DNA of 64,000 nucleotides from Burkholderia sp. OK233 (GCF_900230185.1 NZ_OCSR01000001.1:2294001-2358000); one strand, 5' to 3'; shown: positions 34,772 to 44,605, counted from the first letter of the stretch. Notes: a model not told the origin generated them from the letters alone. Translations and numbers: made by a program.

Positions 34772-35745
34772 GCGGCCACCCCGCTCGTCGTTGCGCTGCC
34801 GGCATGGCTCGTGGCGCGTGCCGGCGTGCGTGCGGCGCCTGCGTCACGCGTCAGTTCATAGACAGTCTGACCGCGCAGCTTGAATGCCTGCGTCACATAG
34901 GTGAAGTTTTCCGAGTGGCCGGCAAACAGCAAACCACCCGATTTCATCAGCGGCTCGAAGCGGGCCAGCACCTGCCCCTGCGTCGGCTTGTCGAAATAGA
35001 TCATCACGTTGCGGCAGAAGATCGCGTCGAACTGCGAGCGCAACTGGTAATCGCGGTCGGTCAGATTCAGCTGTTCGAAGCGCACCATCGCGCGCACTTC
35101 CGGACGCACCTTGACCATGCCTACGTGCGCGCCGGTGCCTTTGAGGAAGAAGCGCTTGAGCCGCTCGGGCGACAGGTGCTTCACCTGGTCGAACTGATAC
35201 ATGCCGGCTTCGGCTTTCGCCAGCACTTGCGTGTCGATGTCGGTGGCGAGCACGGTGGCCTGACGCGCGCCACTGTCGCCGAGCGCTTCGATCAGCGTCA
35301 TCGCGATCGAATACGGTTCCTCACCGGTCGAGGCCGCCGAGCACCACACCGAAACCGGCTGCGCGCGGCGCGGCACGAACTCGGCCAGGATCGGAAAGTG
35401 ATGGGCTTCGCGGAAGAACGCGGTCAGGTTGGTGGTCAGCGCATTGGTGAACGCTTCCCACTCGGTCGGATCGTTTTCCGCTTCGAGCAGATCGAGGTAC
35501 TGTTTGAAGGTCTCGAGGCCACGGGCACGCAAGCGGCGCGCCAGACGGCTGTACGCCATATCGCGCTTGTGATCCGACAGCGAAATGCCCGCGCTGCGAT
35601 GAATCAGATCGCGAATGCGAGCGAAATCCGCCGACGTGAATTCGAAATCCCGTCCTTGCTCGCCGGCTCTAGCCGGTTCCGCCCGGGCGGGGCGTGCCGG
35701 CTGCGGACGCGCCGGTTGCGGAGGTTGCTGTTCGCGCGTTGCCAT
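34768..35745 (-). CDS. cheR: Chemoreceptor methyltransferase CheR
   Basis: CheR methylates receptor glutamates with S-adenosylmethionine. The product is 325 residues from the ATG at 35745 (AGGA upstream). The first 35 residues are a Pro/Ala/Arg-rich extension. The CheR N-terminal helical domain follows ('[20 protein letters not shown]'), then the catalytic domain ('[19 protein letters not shown]', 'CRNVMIYFD'). The upstream mcp ends in DWETF, a tether for CheR. The ATG overlaps by one base the stop of a small upstream ORF. Confidence 0.97.
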   Translation of the reverse strand: MATREQQPPQPARPQPARPARAEPARAGEQGRDFEFTSADFARIRDLIHRSAGISLSDHKRDMAYSRLARRLRARGLETFKQYLDLLEAENDPTEWEAFTNALTTNLTAFFREAHHFPILAEFVPRRAQPVSVWCSAASTGEEPYSIAMTLIEALGDSGARQATVLATDIDTQVLAKAEAGMYQFDQVKHLSPERLKRFFLKGTGAHVGMVKVRPEVRAMVRFEQLNLTDRDYQLRSQFDAIFCRNVMIYFDKPTQGQVLARFEPLMKSGGLLFAGHSENFTYVTQAFKLRGQTVYELTRDAGAARTPARATSHAGSATTSGVAA

Positions 35746-35936
35746 TATGAGAGTTCCTGCCTGCAATACGAGCCATCCTGCTTTTCGCCAGCAGGATGGC
35801 TTCTGGCGAAAGAGGTTGTGTTCGCGGGGTCGCGCCCGCCCGCGAGTTCTGCCAACACGCGATCGGCCCGCGACACGCCTCGTAGGCGTGCTTCGATGAT
35901 TCGCCCCTCATGGAGCGAGATGCCGAATGACCGCAT
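35745..35936 (-). CDS. Possible small protein (63 aa) coupled to cheR
   Basis: No family was recognised. An ATG at 35936 opens a 63-codon frame, 16 bp after the mcp stop. Its TAA overlaps the cheR ATG as TAATG. The product begins 'MRSFGISLHEGRIIEARLRG' and is basic with an amphipathic look in the first 40 residues; the tail is polar. A perfect 10-bp hairpin (35772-35781 with 35791-35800) lies inside its 3' part, so the region could instead be an untranslated regulatory spacer. The ribosome-binding site is poor. Support is positional only. Confidence 0.4.
   Translation of the reverse strand: MRSFGISLHEGRIIEARLRGVSRADRVLAELAGGRDPANTTSFARSHPAGEKQDGSYCRQELS
35772..35800 (-). other. Hairpin ahead of cheR
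   Basis: GCCATCCTGC (35772-35781) pairs perfectly with GCAGGATGGC (35791-35800) across a 9-nt loop. On the minus strand it lies 27 nt before the cheR ATG and inside the possible small ORF. It may act as a processing or attenuation point between mcp and cheRDB. Confidence 0.55.
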
Positions 35937-35952
35937 GTCTTTCTGCCACTTC

Positions 35953-37836
35953 CTAGAACGTTTCCCAGTCCGCGTCCGATCCTGCCGACGCGGCGCCTGC
36001 TGTGGCCGGACGTGCTGTGGAGTCGGATGCGGCGCGGGCCGTCTTCGGTTTGAGCGCCGGTTCGACACGCGCGGTGTCGGCACCCTGGGTCGCCGAAGCC
36101 GGCGTTGCGTGCGTTGCCGCACTTGCCGCCTTGCCTGCTGCCGGATGCGCCGCGGCGCGTGCGGTCGCTTGCGGCGCGGCCTTTGCGGGCTGCACGTGCT
36201 GGCGGCCGCTCTTGCTGCCGTTCGGACGTGCCGCCGCTTGCGGACGCGCTGCAGTTGTAGTTGTGGCGCTGCGCGTCTGGCCACCGGCTACTTTCCAGCC
36301 GTTCACCACCGCTTGCAACTGACGCGTCTGGTCTTCGAGCGACGCCGCAGCAGCCGCTGCCTGTTCGACCAGCGCGGCGTTCTGCTGCGTCACTTCGTCC
36401 ATCTGCACGACCGCGCGATTCACCTGTTCGATACCGCCCGACTGCTCTTCGGAAGCTGCGCTGATTTCACCCATGATGTCGGTCACGCGGCGCACCGCCT
36501 GCACGATCTCCTCCATCGTGCTGCCCGCCCTGCCGACCAGCGCCGAACCGCTTTGCACCTTGTCGACCGAGTCGCCGATCAGTTCCTTGATTTCCTTCGC
36601 CGCGCTGGCGCTGCGCTGCGCGAGGCTGCGCACTTCGCCCGCGACCACCGCGAAACCGCGGCCCTGTTCGCCTGCCCGCGCGGCTTCGACCGCCGCGTTC
36701 AGCGCGAGAATGTTGGTCTGGAAGGCAATGCCCTCGATCACGCCGATGATGTCGACGACCTTGTTCGAACTGGTCGCGATGTCCTGCATGGTCGTGACGA
36801 CCTGGCTCACCACGTCGCCGCCGCGCGTCGCGATATCCGACGCATTGACAGCCAGCTGGCTAGCCTGACGCGCGTTCTCGGCGTTCTGGCGCACCGTGCC
36901 GGTCAGTTGCTCCATGCTCGATGCGGTCTCCTGCAACGACGCGGCCTGCTGTTCGGTGCGTTGCGAAAGATCGGTGTTGCCCATGGCGATTTCGCGCGCG
37001 CCGGTGTCGATCGATTCGGTGCTGCTGTGAACCGCCGTCACCATCGTCGCCATGCTTTCCTGCATGCGCTTGATGCCGGCGAACAGGCGACCGATTTCGT
37101 TACGGCTGAACACGTTGATCTGCTCGGACAGATCGCCCGAAGCGATCCGTTCGAAGCATGCCGTCGCATCGTTCAGCGGCTGCACGATCAGGCCGCGCAG
37201 CGCAAAGCGGATACCCAGCACCAGCAGCAGCGCGATCACGGTGACGCCGATGATCAGCGTGGTCATCAGCGAAATGTTCGATTGCGCGCTCGTCTGCTGA
37301 TCCACCGCATGCTGCTGCATCGCCTTGATCACGGCGGACGCAACGTTGTCGTACGCAAGGAACATCGGGGGAATTTTGGTATCGGCGATCGCGTGATAGG
37401 CCGCCGGATCGTTCGCGCGCAGCGCGGCGAACTCCGGATCGACGCCGTCCCGCGTCAGGGCCGTGCGGCGCGCCGTCAGATCCTCGAGCAACGCCTGGTC
37501 AACGCCGTTCTTCGGTGCGTTGAGAAACGCCTGCCAGTTTTCGCTCGACCTGGCGAGCAGCACCTGCGCACGATCGAGCGCCGTCTTCGCCTGCTCGGTA
37601 TCGCCAGCTGTGCTCAACGCGGTAACGCGGTCCAGCGTCACGCGCGAACGCAACAGGTACGCCGAAGCATCGTCGAGCGCGTGAATGGCGACCAGATCGC
37701 CGCGCGCGATACGGTCGAGCGACTGGCTCGCGCCGTTCAGCGCGGTTAGACCAAGCGCGCCGACCACGACGGTCAGCGCAACCAGAATGATCCCCACCAT
37801 CGTCAACGATGTGCGAATCGACCACCTGCTCAGCAT
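35953..37836 (-). CDS. Methyl-accepting chemotaxis protein with C-terminal DWETF tether
   Basis: This is a transmembrane chemoreceptor of the Tar type. The product is 627 residues from the ATG at 37836 (GGGAGC upstream). Topology: TM1 about 11-33, a periplasmic four-helix sensor of about 155 residues, TM2 about 190-213, HAMP, methylation helices, and the signalling tip around '[20 protein letters not shown]' (369-388). An Ala/Pro-rich linker of about 105 residues ends in DWETF (623-627), equivalent to the NWETF/NWESF pentapeptide that binds CheR and CheB. The ligand cannot be predicted. It lies between cheW and cheR. Confidence 0.95.
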   Translation of the reverse strand: MLSRWSIRTSLTMVGIILVALTVVVGALGLTALNGASQSLDRIARGDLVAIHALDDASAYLLRSRVTLDRVTALSTAGDTEQAKTALDRAQVLLARSSENWQAFLNAPKNGVDQALLEDLTARRTALTRDGVDPEFAALRANDPAAYHAIADTKIPPMFLAYDNVASAVIKAMQQHAVDQQTSAQSNISLMTTLIIGVTVIALLLVLGIRFALRGLIVQPLNDATACFERIASGDLSEQINVFSRNEIGRLFAGIKRMQESMATMVTAVHSSTESIDTGAREIAMGNTDLSQRTEQQAASLQETASSMEQLTGTVRQNAENARQASQLAVNASDIATRGGDVVSQVVTTMQDIATSSNKVVDIIGVIEGIAFQTNILALNAAVEAARAGEQGRGFAVVAGEVRSLAQRSASAAKEIKELIGDSVDKVQSGSALVGRAGSTMEEIVQAVRRVTDIMGEISAASEEQSGGIEQVNRAVVQMDEVTQQNAALVEQAAAAAASLEDQTRQLQAVVNGWKVAGGQTRSATTTTAARPQAAARPNGSKSGRQHVQPAKAAPQATARAAAHPAAGKAASAATHATPASATQGADTARVEPALKPKTARAASDSTARPATAGAASAGSDADWETF

Positions 37837-37885
37837 CTTGATGCTCCCTGTTCGATCTGTCTTTCGTACTGGCGCGTAGTGATGC

Positions 37886-38422
37886 TTACGCGCTGAGCGT
37901 TTCAATCAACGCCATTTCGCGGCTGGTCATCAACTTCTCGATGTCCATCAGGATCAGCATGCGGCCGTCGACGGTGCCCAGACCCGTCAGGTACTCGGTC
38001 GTCAGCGTCGCGCCGAATTCCGGCGCCGGCATGATCTGGTCGGTGGCGAGCGTCAGCACGTCCGACACACCGTCCACCACCATCCCGACCACGCGATGCG
38101 CGACGTTCAGGATGATCACGACGGTCTGGTGGTCGTACTCGACGCGGCCCAGATGAAACTTGATGCGCATGTCGACGATCGGCACGATGATGCCGCGCAG
38201 ATTGATCACGCCTTTGATGAACTCAGGCGCATTGGCGATCCGCGTCACGTTGTCGTAGCCGCGGATTTCCTGCACCTTGAGAATGTCGATGCCGTACTCT
38301 TCGGCGCCGAGCGTGAAGACGAGGAACTCCTGACCGCCGGCGTCCGCCTGCTGCGAGTCGCGGCGGCCATTCGTACCGCTCGCGTTCGCGACGCTCGAAT
38401 TGATGGATTGGACTTCTGCCAC
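37886..38422 (-). CDS. cheW: Chemotaxis coupling protein CheW
   Basis: CheW links receptors to CheA. The product is 178 residues, with GTG at 38422 chosen for the GGGGG site 7 nt upstream; a TTG four codons earlier is possible. After about 30 variable residues comes the CheW SH3-like fold: '[20 protein letters not shown]', '[20 protein letters not shown]', 'VVDGVSDVL'. It is 51 bp downstream of cheA. Confidence 0.97.
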   Translation of the reverse strand: MAEVQSINSSVANASGTNGRRDSQQADAGGQEFLVFTLGAEEYGIDILKVQEIRGYDNVTRIANAPEFIKGVINLRGIIVPIVDMRIKFHLGRVEYDHQTVVIILNVAHRVVGMVVDGVSDVLTLATDQIMPAPEFGATLTTEYLTGLGTVDGRMLILMDIEKLMTSREMALIETLSA

Positions 38423-38473
38423 GTTAGCCCCCAAACGGTTGGGATGAAATAAGTTGAGTGAGTGTTGCGGATG

Positions 38474-40777
38474 TCATGCGAGGCTCATCGCGCCGTGCGC
38501 ATGGCGCGTTTCGCGATTCAGCGCCGCCACGTCCACGATCAAGGCGACACTGCCGTCGCCGAGAATGGTTGCGGCGGAAATGCCGTGCACCTTGCGGTAA
38601 TTCGTTTCCAGATTCTTCACGACCACCTGCTGTTGCCCCACCAGTTCGTCGATCAGCATCGCAAAGCGGCGCCCTTCGGTTTGCATGATGGTGACGATGC
38701 CTTGCGTCGGTTCCTGCTTGGCGTCGTCGACGGTGAATACTTCGTGCAGCGCGACGAGCGGCAGATATTCACCGCGCACGCGTACCACGCGCTCGCCGTT
38801 GGCCACCGTGTAGATATCCTCGGCACGCGGTTGCAGCGACTCCATCACGAAGTTCAGCGGCAGAATGAAGATCTCGTTGCCGACCTTGACCGACATGCCG
38901 TCGAGAATCGCCAGCGTGAGCGGCAGGACGATGCGCGTGGTGCTGCCCTTACCCGCATGCGAGGTGATTTCCACGTGACCACCCATCGACTGGATGTTGC
39001 GCTTCACCACGTCCATGCCGACGCCGCGGCCCGAGACGTCCGTGACCTGCTCCGCCGTCGAGAAGCCCGGCAGGAAAATCAGGTTCCAGACTTCTTCGTC
39101 GCTCATCGTCTCGCTGACCTGCATGCCCTGCTTGGCGGCCTTCGCGAGAATCTTGTCGCGGCGTAGGCCAGCGCCGTCGTCGCTCACTTCGATGACAATG
39201 TTGCCGCCGTGATGCGCGGCCGACAGCACCAGCTGGCCGGTCGAATCCTTGCCCGCTGCGCGCCGCGCTTCCACGGTTTCGATACCGTGGTCGAGACTGT
39301 TGCGCACGAGGTGAGTCAACGGATCGATGATCCGTTCAATGAGGCTCTTGTCGAGTTCGGTCGCCTGACCGAAGGTGACAAGCTCCACTTCCTTGCCGAG
39401 TTTCGCCGCCAGATCGCGCACGAGACGCGGGAAGCGGCTGAACACATAATCCATCGGCATCATGCGGATCGACATCACCGCTTCCTGCAGATCGCGCGCG
39501 TTGCGCTCGAGCTGCGCCATGCCGTTGAAGAGCCGGTCGTGCAGCGCCGGATCGAACGTGCTGGTGGTCTCGGCCAACATCGCCTGCGTGATCACCAGTT
39601 CGCCGACCAGGTTGATCAGCTGGTCGACCTTCTCGACGCCGACGCGAATCGAACTGCCTTCCGCGCCGCCGGCTGCCGCGGCCGGTCGCGCCTTTGGGCC
39701 CTGTTCGGCCGGTGCCGCGGTGTTCGCCGCCGGGGCGCTGCTCGCTGCTGCGGGTGCAGCCGTGACGGGCGCCGGCGCAGCCGTTTGCGCGGCCGGGGCG
39801 TCGAACAGTCCGTGCGTGGCGGCGGCTTGAGCGGGTGCAGCGGTGTGAGCCGCCGGTGCCGACGATGCTGCCTGCTCCGCCTGGTATGCGTGTGCCGTCT
39901 GTGCTGCTTGCGCCGGAGTCGAATCGGCAGCGTCGGGCGTTCCAGGTTCGCCTTGCTGCGTCTCGTCCGCCGGTGCGGTGCCGCGGCCGATCGAGATCTG
40001 ACTTTCGTCGATCACGAAACAGCACACGGCGATGATGTCGTCGGAGGTCACATCGGTCTGGAGCCACAGCGTCAGATCGCCTCCGCTCTTGACCCGCCCG
40101 ACAATATTGCCCAGGTTGCCGAGCTCTTCGGCCAGCAGTTCCTGGTCCTTCTCACCTACTCCCCGTAGCGTAATTTTCAGATGGGGGCCGGCTGCATCGC
40201 CGGCACCCGCAGCTTGCCCGGTCTGTGCCGGTTCGCCGTCAGTCCATTCACCCGCCGCCTGCACCGCCTGTTCAACGACGTGCTCGGGCGGGGTACCGCC
40301 TTGACCTGCTGTTTGTGCTTCTACTGGTGCTACGGCTGCCACCGGTACGGCGGCTGCCGGTGCTGCGGCCGCTTCGGCGCCCAGGCGGCTTTCCGCATGC
40401 AACTGTTCGAGCTTCGCGCAGATCGCCCGGGCCACAGCCGTATCCGGCTCGGCGCTCGCGCGGTAGTCGGCGAGCTGGCCCGACAACACGTCCTTGGTTT
40501 CGAGGAACGTGTCGATCATGTCCTTGCGCAGCACGAGTTCGTTATTGCGCGCGCGGTCGAGCAGCGATTCGAGAATGTGCGTGGTTTCCGTCAGCGCGGT
40601 AAAACCGAACGTCGCCGCGCCCCCCTTGATCGAATGCGCCGCGCGGAAAATCGCCGCGAGGTCTTCGGGGTCCGGATGGGCGATGTCCAGATTGAGCAGC
40701 AACTGCTCCATCTGCGCGAGCAGTTCGTCCGCTTCGTCGAAGAACGTCTGATAGAACTGAGTGATGTCGAGTGTCAT
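38474..40777 (-). CDS. cheA: Chemotaxis sensor kinase CheA
   Basis: CheA autophosphorylates and passes phosphate to CheY and CheB. The product is 767 residues. The Hpt domain has phospho-His H48 ('FRAAHSIKGGAATFG'). A P2-like segment follows about residues 195-265, then a long Ala/Pro-rich linker (about 270-370). The dimerisation and ATPase domains contain 'LVRNSLDHGIE' (N box), 'DDGAGLRRDKI' (G1) and 'DVSGRGVGMDVVK' (G2). A C-terminal CheW-like domain ends the protein. Confidence 0.98.
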   Translation of the reverse strand: MTLDITQFYQTFFDEADELLAQMEQLLLNLDIAHPDPEDLAAIFRAAHSIKGGAATFGFTALTETTHILESLLDRARNNELVLRKDMIDTFLETKDVLSGQLADYRASAEPDTAVARAICAKLEQLHAESRLGAEAAAAPAAAVPVAAVAPVEAQTAGQGGTPPEHVVEQAVQAAGEWTDGEPAQTGQAAGAGDAAGPHLKITLRGVGEKDQELLAEELGNLGNIVGRVKSGGDLTLWLQTDVTSDDIIAVCCFVIDESQISIGRGTAPADETQQGEPGTPDAADSTPAQAAQTAHAYQAEQAASSAPAAHTAAPAQAAATHGLFDAPAAQTAAPAPVTAAPAAASSAPAANTAAPAEQGPKARPAAAAGGAEGSSIRVGVEKVDQLINLVGELVITQAMLAETTSTFDPALHDRLFNGMAQLERNARDLQEAVMSIRMMPMDYVFSRFPRLVRDLAAKLGKEVELVTFGQATELDKSLIERIIDPLTHLVRNSLDHGIETVEARRAAGKDSTGQLVLSAAHHGGNIVIEVSDDGAGLRRDKILAKAAKQGMQVSETMSDEEVWNLIFLPGFSTAEQVTDVSGRGVGMDVVKRNIQSMGGHVEITSHAGKGSTTRIVLPLTLAILDGMSVKVGNEIFILPLNFVMESLQPRAEDIYTVANGERVVRVRGEYLPLVALHEVFTVDDAKQEPTQGIVTIMQTEGRRFAMLIDELVGQQQVVVKNLETNYRKVHGISAATILGDGSVALIVDVAALNRETRHAHGAMSLA

Positions 40778-40875
40778 GCCTGGGTCACCGCGAGAGTTCC
40801 TGTCTAGGCTTGGGCTGCCGTGCCGCCGCGTCGAAAGCTTCTATAACTTGTGTAAAGGTGGCGCTTATGGGGCGC

Positions 40876-41253
40876 TCATGCGTTGTCCGGTTCGGCTAAT
40901 GCCGCGACCAGTTCGGTCAACATGTCGGGGTCGAGCGGCTTTTCGATCCAGCCGGTCGCCCCCGCGGCCCGCGCCGCCGCCTTGAACGGCTCGCCCGATT
41001 CCGTCGTGAGGACGAGGATGGGCGTCGCCTGGTAAGCCGGATTGCCGCGCAGTTCCGTAATCAGATCGAGGCCGGTTTTGCCCGGCATGTGCTGGTCCGT
41101 CAGCACGAGGTCGAACGACATGGCGAGCGCGTTTTCGAGCCCTTCAATGCCGTCCGCCGCGAGCGTCACTTCATAGCCGGCCGTCGTCAGCGTTGCGGCG
41201 AGGATTTGCCGCATCGATGCCGAATCGTCGATTGCCAGGATGTGCCTGATCAT
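40876..41253 (-). CDS. CheY-like single-domain response regulator
   Basis: The 125-residue stand-alone receiver has an acidic pair at D9/D10, phosphoacceptor D53 ('DLVLTDQHMPGKTG'), switch Thr in 'LVLTTES' and Lys in 'GWIEKPLD'. It differs clearly from the CheY at 32394-32789. Its position between motB and cheA suggests a phosphate sink or a second output of the same CheA, but the sequence does not decide. Such cheY copies are common at this place in Burkholderiales mot-che operons. Confidence 0.92.
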   Translation of the reverse strand: MIRHILAIDDSASMRQILAATLTTAGYEVTLAADGIEGLENALAMSFDLVLTDQHMPGKTGLDLITELRGNPAYQATPILVLTTESGEPFKAAARAAGATGWIEKPLDPDMLTELVAALAEPDNA

Positions 41254-41337
41254 GAAAACCTCGCTGCACTTACGCTATGGACCGGCTGGCCGTCCGCGCC
41301 ACCTGGGCGCATGGACCGGCCTGCCGATCGCTGTCTG

Positions 41338-42345
41338 TTACTGGGCTGCCGGCACTACCGCCGGCACCTTCGGTGCAACCGTGACCGGTTGCGCAAGTCT
41401 TTGCAGCAGCGGCTTGGAGCCGGCCGCGTCGTCCGACAAGGTGGTCGTAGTGGAGTCGTCATGGTCAAGCGCCTCCTCCGACTTCCTGTTCAGCACGATG
41501 ATGCTGATGCGGCGGTTTTCCGGGTCCATCGGGTCCGCCTTGTTCAGGTTCTGCGTCGACGCGAGGCCGAGTACGCGCATCACCTTCGCTTCGTCCATAC
41601 CGCCGGCGATCAGCTCGCGGCGCGACGCATTGGCGCGGTCCGCGGACAGTTCCCAGTTGCTGTAGCCCTTCTCGCCGCCCGCGTATTGCGCGGCGTCGGT
41701 GTGACCTTGCACGATGATGCGGTTCGGCACGTCGTTCAGCGTGTGGCCGATTTCGCGCAGGATGTCACGCATGTACGGCTCAACCACATCTTTCGCGGTC
41801 GCGAACATCGGCCGCTTCTGCGAGTCGACGATTTCGATCCGCAGGCCGGTCAGCGTCGAGTCGATGCGGATCTGCTGCTTGAACTGACGCAGCACAGGGT
41901 TCGCTTCGATCGCGGCCATCAATTTGACCTGCAGATCGTGCAGACGGACCTGCTCGCGGCGTTCCAGCTCGCCTTGCGACTGCTTGTCCGAGTCGTCGTT
42001 GCTATGGGAGACCGTGCGCTCGGCGCGATTGTTCGTACCGTCGGTAGAGCGCGTCACGCCCTGTGCGTCGGTCGAAATGTCGCGGCCGCCGCCCTTCAGA
42101 ATGCTCGAGTCCTCGGCGCTGCGATCGCCGCCCCACAACGTGATCTTCAACGGCTGGTTGAAGTAATCGGCGATGCCCTTTAACTGCACGGTGGAAGCCG
42201 AACTCAGCAGCCACATCAGCAGGAAGAACGCCATCATCGCGGTCATGAAGTCCGCATACGCGAGCTTCCACGCGCCGCCGTGGTGGCCGGCCTTTTTGGG
42301 CGCGGAGCGCTTGACAACAATCGCGCGGTCTTTGTCCTTGCTCAT
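41338..42345 (-). CDS. motB: Flagellar stator protein MotB
   Basis: MotB anchors the proton-driven stator to peptidoglycan. The product is 335 residues. The single transmembrane helix starts with 'WKLAYADFMTAMMAFFLLMW', and the Asp is residue 32, the same number as the proton-carrying D32 of E. coli MotB. A plug and linker follow, then an OmpA-like peptidoglycan-binding domain ('IIVQGHTDAAQYAGGEKGYS', 'NWELSADRANASRRELIAGG'). The tail is variable. Proton rather than sodium coupling is inferred from similarity. Confidence 0.97.
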   Translation of the reverse strand: MSKDKDRAIVVKRSAPKKAGHHGGAWKLAYADFMTAMMAFFLLMWLLSSASTVQLKGIADYFNQPLKITLWGGDRSAEDSSILKGGGRDISTDAQGVTRSTDGTNNRAERTVSHSNDDSDKQSQGELERREQVRLHDLQVKLMAAIEANPVLRQFKQQIRIDSTLTGLRIEIVDSQKRPMFATAKDVVEPYMRDILREIGHTLNDVPNRIIVQGHTDAAQYAGGEKGYSNWELSADRANASRRELIAGGMDEAKVMRVLGLASTQNLNKADPMDPENRRISIIVLNRKSEEALDHDDSTTTTLSDDAAGSKPLLQRLAQPVTVAPKVPAVVPAAQ

Positions 42346-42366
42346 CGAATCGGTTCCCGGCGCCCG

Positions 42367-43227
42367 TTACTTGGCTTTGACGCGGCGCACGTGCTCTTCC
42401 AGCTCGGCGAACGACGGGCGTTCAGTCGAGAAGAGCACCTTGCGGCCGAATTCGACGGCAATAGCCGGCGCATAGCCATTCAGGCTGGCGAGAATCGTCA
42501 CCTTGATGCACTGGAACATCTTGGTCGACTCGGTCACGCGCTGTTCGGCGACGCTTGCGAGCGGTCCGATCAGCCCGTACGAAAGCAGAATCCCGAGGAA
42601 GGTGCCGACCAGCGCCTGGGCGATCATTTCGCCGAGTACAGCGGGCGGCTTGTCGGCGGAGGCCATGGTGTGCACCACGCCCATCACCGCGGCCACGATC
42701 CCGAACGCCGGCATCGCGTCGCCGACCTTGTTCAGGGCGTGCGCGGGCGCCTCGCCTTCCTGGTGATGCGTCTCGATCTCCTCGTCCATCAGGCTTTCGA
42801 TCTCGAACGCGTTCATGTTGCCGCCCACCATCAGACGCAGGTAGTCGGTCAGGAATTCGATGATGTGATGGTCGGCGAGAATCTTCGGGTACTGCGTGAA
42901 AATCGGACTCTTCGACGGATCGTCGATGTCGGCTTCCAGCGTCAGCGTGCCTTCCTTGCGCGCCTTGGCCAGCAGGACATAGAGGAGCGCCATCAGCTCC
43001 ATATAAACGTCCTTGTTGTACTTCGCGCCCTTGAACAGGGTTGGAATGACGCGCAGCGTCGCCTTGATCGTCTTCATCCCGTTACCGAGAATGAACGCGC
43101 CGACGCCGGCGCCGACAATCATCAGCACTTCGACGGGTTGCAGCAGCGCGCCAAGATGGCCGCCTTCCAGCGCGTAACCGCCGAAAACGGACAAAAGCGT
43201 CACGAGTGTTCCCACGAAAATCAGCAC
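42367..43227 (-). CDS. motA: Flagellar stator protein MotA
   Basis: MotA surrounds MotB and contacts FliG to generate torque. The product is 286 residues with four transmembrane helices: two at the start ('LIFVGTLVTLLSVFGGYALE') and two in the second half ('VGDAMPAFGIVAAVMGVVHT'). A cytoplasmic loop lies between them. It is the first gene of the mot-che operon, 46 bp downstream of a sigma-28 promoter. Confidence 0.98.
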   Translation of the reverse strand: MLIFVGTLVTLLSVFGGYALEGGHLGALLQPVEVLMIVGAGVGAFILGNGMKTIKATLRVIPTLFKGAKYNKDVYMELMALLYVLLAKARKEGTLTLEADIDDPSKSPIFTQYPKILADHHIIEFLTDYLRLMVGGNMNAFEIESLMDEEIETHHQEGEAPAHALNKVGDAMPAFGIVAAVMGVVHTMASADKPPAVLGEMIAQALVGTFLGILLSYGLIGPLASVAEQRVTESTKMFQCIKVTILASLNGYAPAIAVEFGRKVLFSTERPSFAELEEHVRRVKAK

Positions 43228-43272
43228 TGCCGAGCCCTCACATAGAAGCGACGGTGACCGTCGTTAATCTGG

Positions 43273-43299
43273 TTTACGGCAACGGAGCAGAAAACTTTG
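43273..43299 (-). promoter_or_regulatory. Sigma-28 (FliA) promoter of the mot-che operon
   Basis: Minus-strand CAAAGTTT-N11-GCCGTAAA: CAAA is at 43296-43299 and GCCGTAAA at 43273-43280, with 15 bp between. It lies in the 248-bp gap between flhC and motA, 46 bp before motA. Confidence 0.8.
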
Positions 43300-43475
43300 G
43301 CCGAAAAGCGGCTCGTCGCTGCGGTGTAAACCAGAGGCGGGGTCAACCAGCCGGGCAAGGCCCGGTGCCGGGTGATCGGGCTGGAAGGCCGCCGAATGGG
43401 GTTGTGGGCGCGCGTAACGGCGCGGACAACGGTGCAGCGCGGGTTGCGAGCCGTGGGCCGGCGCCGCCCAGCGGC

Positions 43476-44036
43476 TCAAATTTCGAGCGCGGCGAGACTT
43501 TCGCGAGCCCGGGCGTCGGCAAATTTCTTTGTCTTACCCGCGCGCGACGGCGGCTGGCACAGCCCGCAGACGAAGGCATGCTGCGGATCGTGCGCATGCG
43601 CGACAAAATGACCGCCGCACCGGCAGCAGGCGGTCATTTGCAGCATTCCGGAGTCGAAGAAGCGCACCAGCGTCCAGGCGCGCGTGAGACTGAGCACGGG
43701 CTCGTCGTCGTGCAGCTGGACATGTTCCAGATAGAGCCGGTAGCTCTTCACAATCGACTGGATCGTCAGACAGCCGCCGTGGCCGGCCATGAAACGGTAG
43801 ATGTTGTAGAACAGCGATGAGTGAAAGTTCGGCTGCCAGGTCATGAACCAGTCGGTCGAAAACGGCAGCATGCCCTTGGGCGGCGACACCCCTTTCAGTT
43901 CCTTGTACAGCTTGATCAGCCGGTCGCGCGACAGGCTGGTTTCGGCTTCCAGCAATTGCAAACGCGCGCCGAGTTCGATGAGCTCGATGGCCAGGGTAAT
44001 TTCCCTGACTTCCTGCACAACACTTTTATATGCCAT
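43476..44036 (-). CDS. flhC: Flagellar master regulator subunit FlhC
   Basis: FlhC forms the FlhD4C2 activator of class II flagellar promoters. The product is 186 residues. The zinc-binding Cys pairs are present: 'TACCRCGG' and 'FVCGLCQ'. The N-terminal '[20 protein letters not shown]' and '[20 protein letters not shown]' match the family. It lies 51 bp downstream of flhD. Confidence 0.97.
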   Translation of the reverse strand: MAYKSVVQEVREITLAIELIELGARLQLLEAETSLSRDRLIKLYKELKGVSPPKGMLPFSTDWFMTWQPNFHSSLFYNIYRFMAGHGGCLTIQSIVKSYRLYLEHVQLHDDEPVLSLTRAWTLVRFFDSGMLQMTACCRCGGHFVAHAHDPQHAFVCGLCQPPSRAGKTKKFADARARESLAALEI

Positions 44037-44087
44037 CCGCTTGCATTTCCCCCGTCCTGATCGCTTTATTTGAACTAAAAGCTGCCA

Positions 44088-44408
44088 TCAGCCGAGTTGC
44101 TCGACTGGCTGGCTTGCCATCAGGATCGCGGAATGCGCCTGGGCCACGGCGCTGGATTTGCCTTTGTCCGCAAGGGCGGACAGCACGGCATGGTCATCGA
44201 AACGGAAACGGCACAACACCTGATTGGACGCCGCCAGCTTCACGGTCTGCGCCAAAGACAGATTGGCGAGCACGTCGGCCAACTGGTCCGAAATCCCCAT
44301 GCGAAACATGCCCATAGGCTTGTCTTCGCGCAGCAGACGCTGGGCGAGCAGGAGATAAGAAAGATTGACTTCTCTGATCTCATTGAGCATTTCGCTTGTC
44401 GCGCTCAT
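44088..44408 (-). CDS. flhD: Flagellar master regulator subunit FlhD
   Basis: FlhD partners FlhC in the class I activator. The product is 106 residues from the ATG at 44408 (GGGGGA upstream); the frame extends further without family similarity. 'EIREVNLSYLLLAQRLLRED' and 'KPMGMFRMGISDQLADVLAN' are typical FlhD. Its leader holds three inverted repeats (44563-44605 and 44704-44723), the likely input points for control of motility. Confidence 0.96.
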   Translation of the reverse strand: MSATSEMLNEIREVNLSYLLLAQRLLREDKPMGMFRMGISDQLADVLANLSLAQTVKLAASNQVLCRFRFDDHAVLSALADKGKSSAVAQAHSAILMASQPVEQLG

Positions 44409-44562
44409 GATTCCCCCGGGGTGTATCTGGCTGGTCAGGCCGTTACGGAAACGTTTGCTCGAACGCGCGCACTTAAACCGCACGAATCGGCTCGTTTCTG
44501 GTCTTGCGAGCATTGTGTCGAAAGGGGGAGCGGACGAAAATCGGACAGACACCCAGCCTGCT

Positions 44563-44580
44563 TGACGGATTCATCCGTCA
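44563..44580. promoter_or_regulatory. Palindrome TGACGGAT-N2-ATCCGTCA in the flhDC leader
   Basis: The 8-bp arms are perfect with a 2-nt spacer, about 155 bp upstream of the flhD start. The arrangement fits a binding site for a dimeric regulator; I cannot name the protein. Confidence 0.6.
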
Positions 44581-44582
44581 TT

Positions 44583-44605
44583 CGTGTAGGAATTTTTCCT
44601 ACACG
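44583..44605. promoter_or_regulatory. Palindrome GTAGGAA-N3-TTCCTAC in the flhDC leader
   Basis: A 10-bp perfect inverted repeat with a 3-nt centre begins 2 bp after the preceding palindrome. It resembles sites of NarL/FixJ-type regulators and the RcsB/RcsAB box (TAAGAATATTCCTA) that controls flhDC in enterobacteria. Regulator identity is inference. Confidence 0.6.

Noticed and set aside
34804..37749. Plus-strand open frame of 981 codons over cheR and mcp
   Set aside because: Antisense to conserved chemotaxis genes; long only because high GC3 suppresses stops on the opposite strand.
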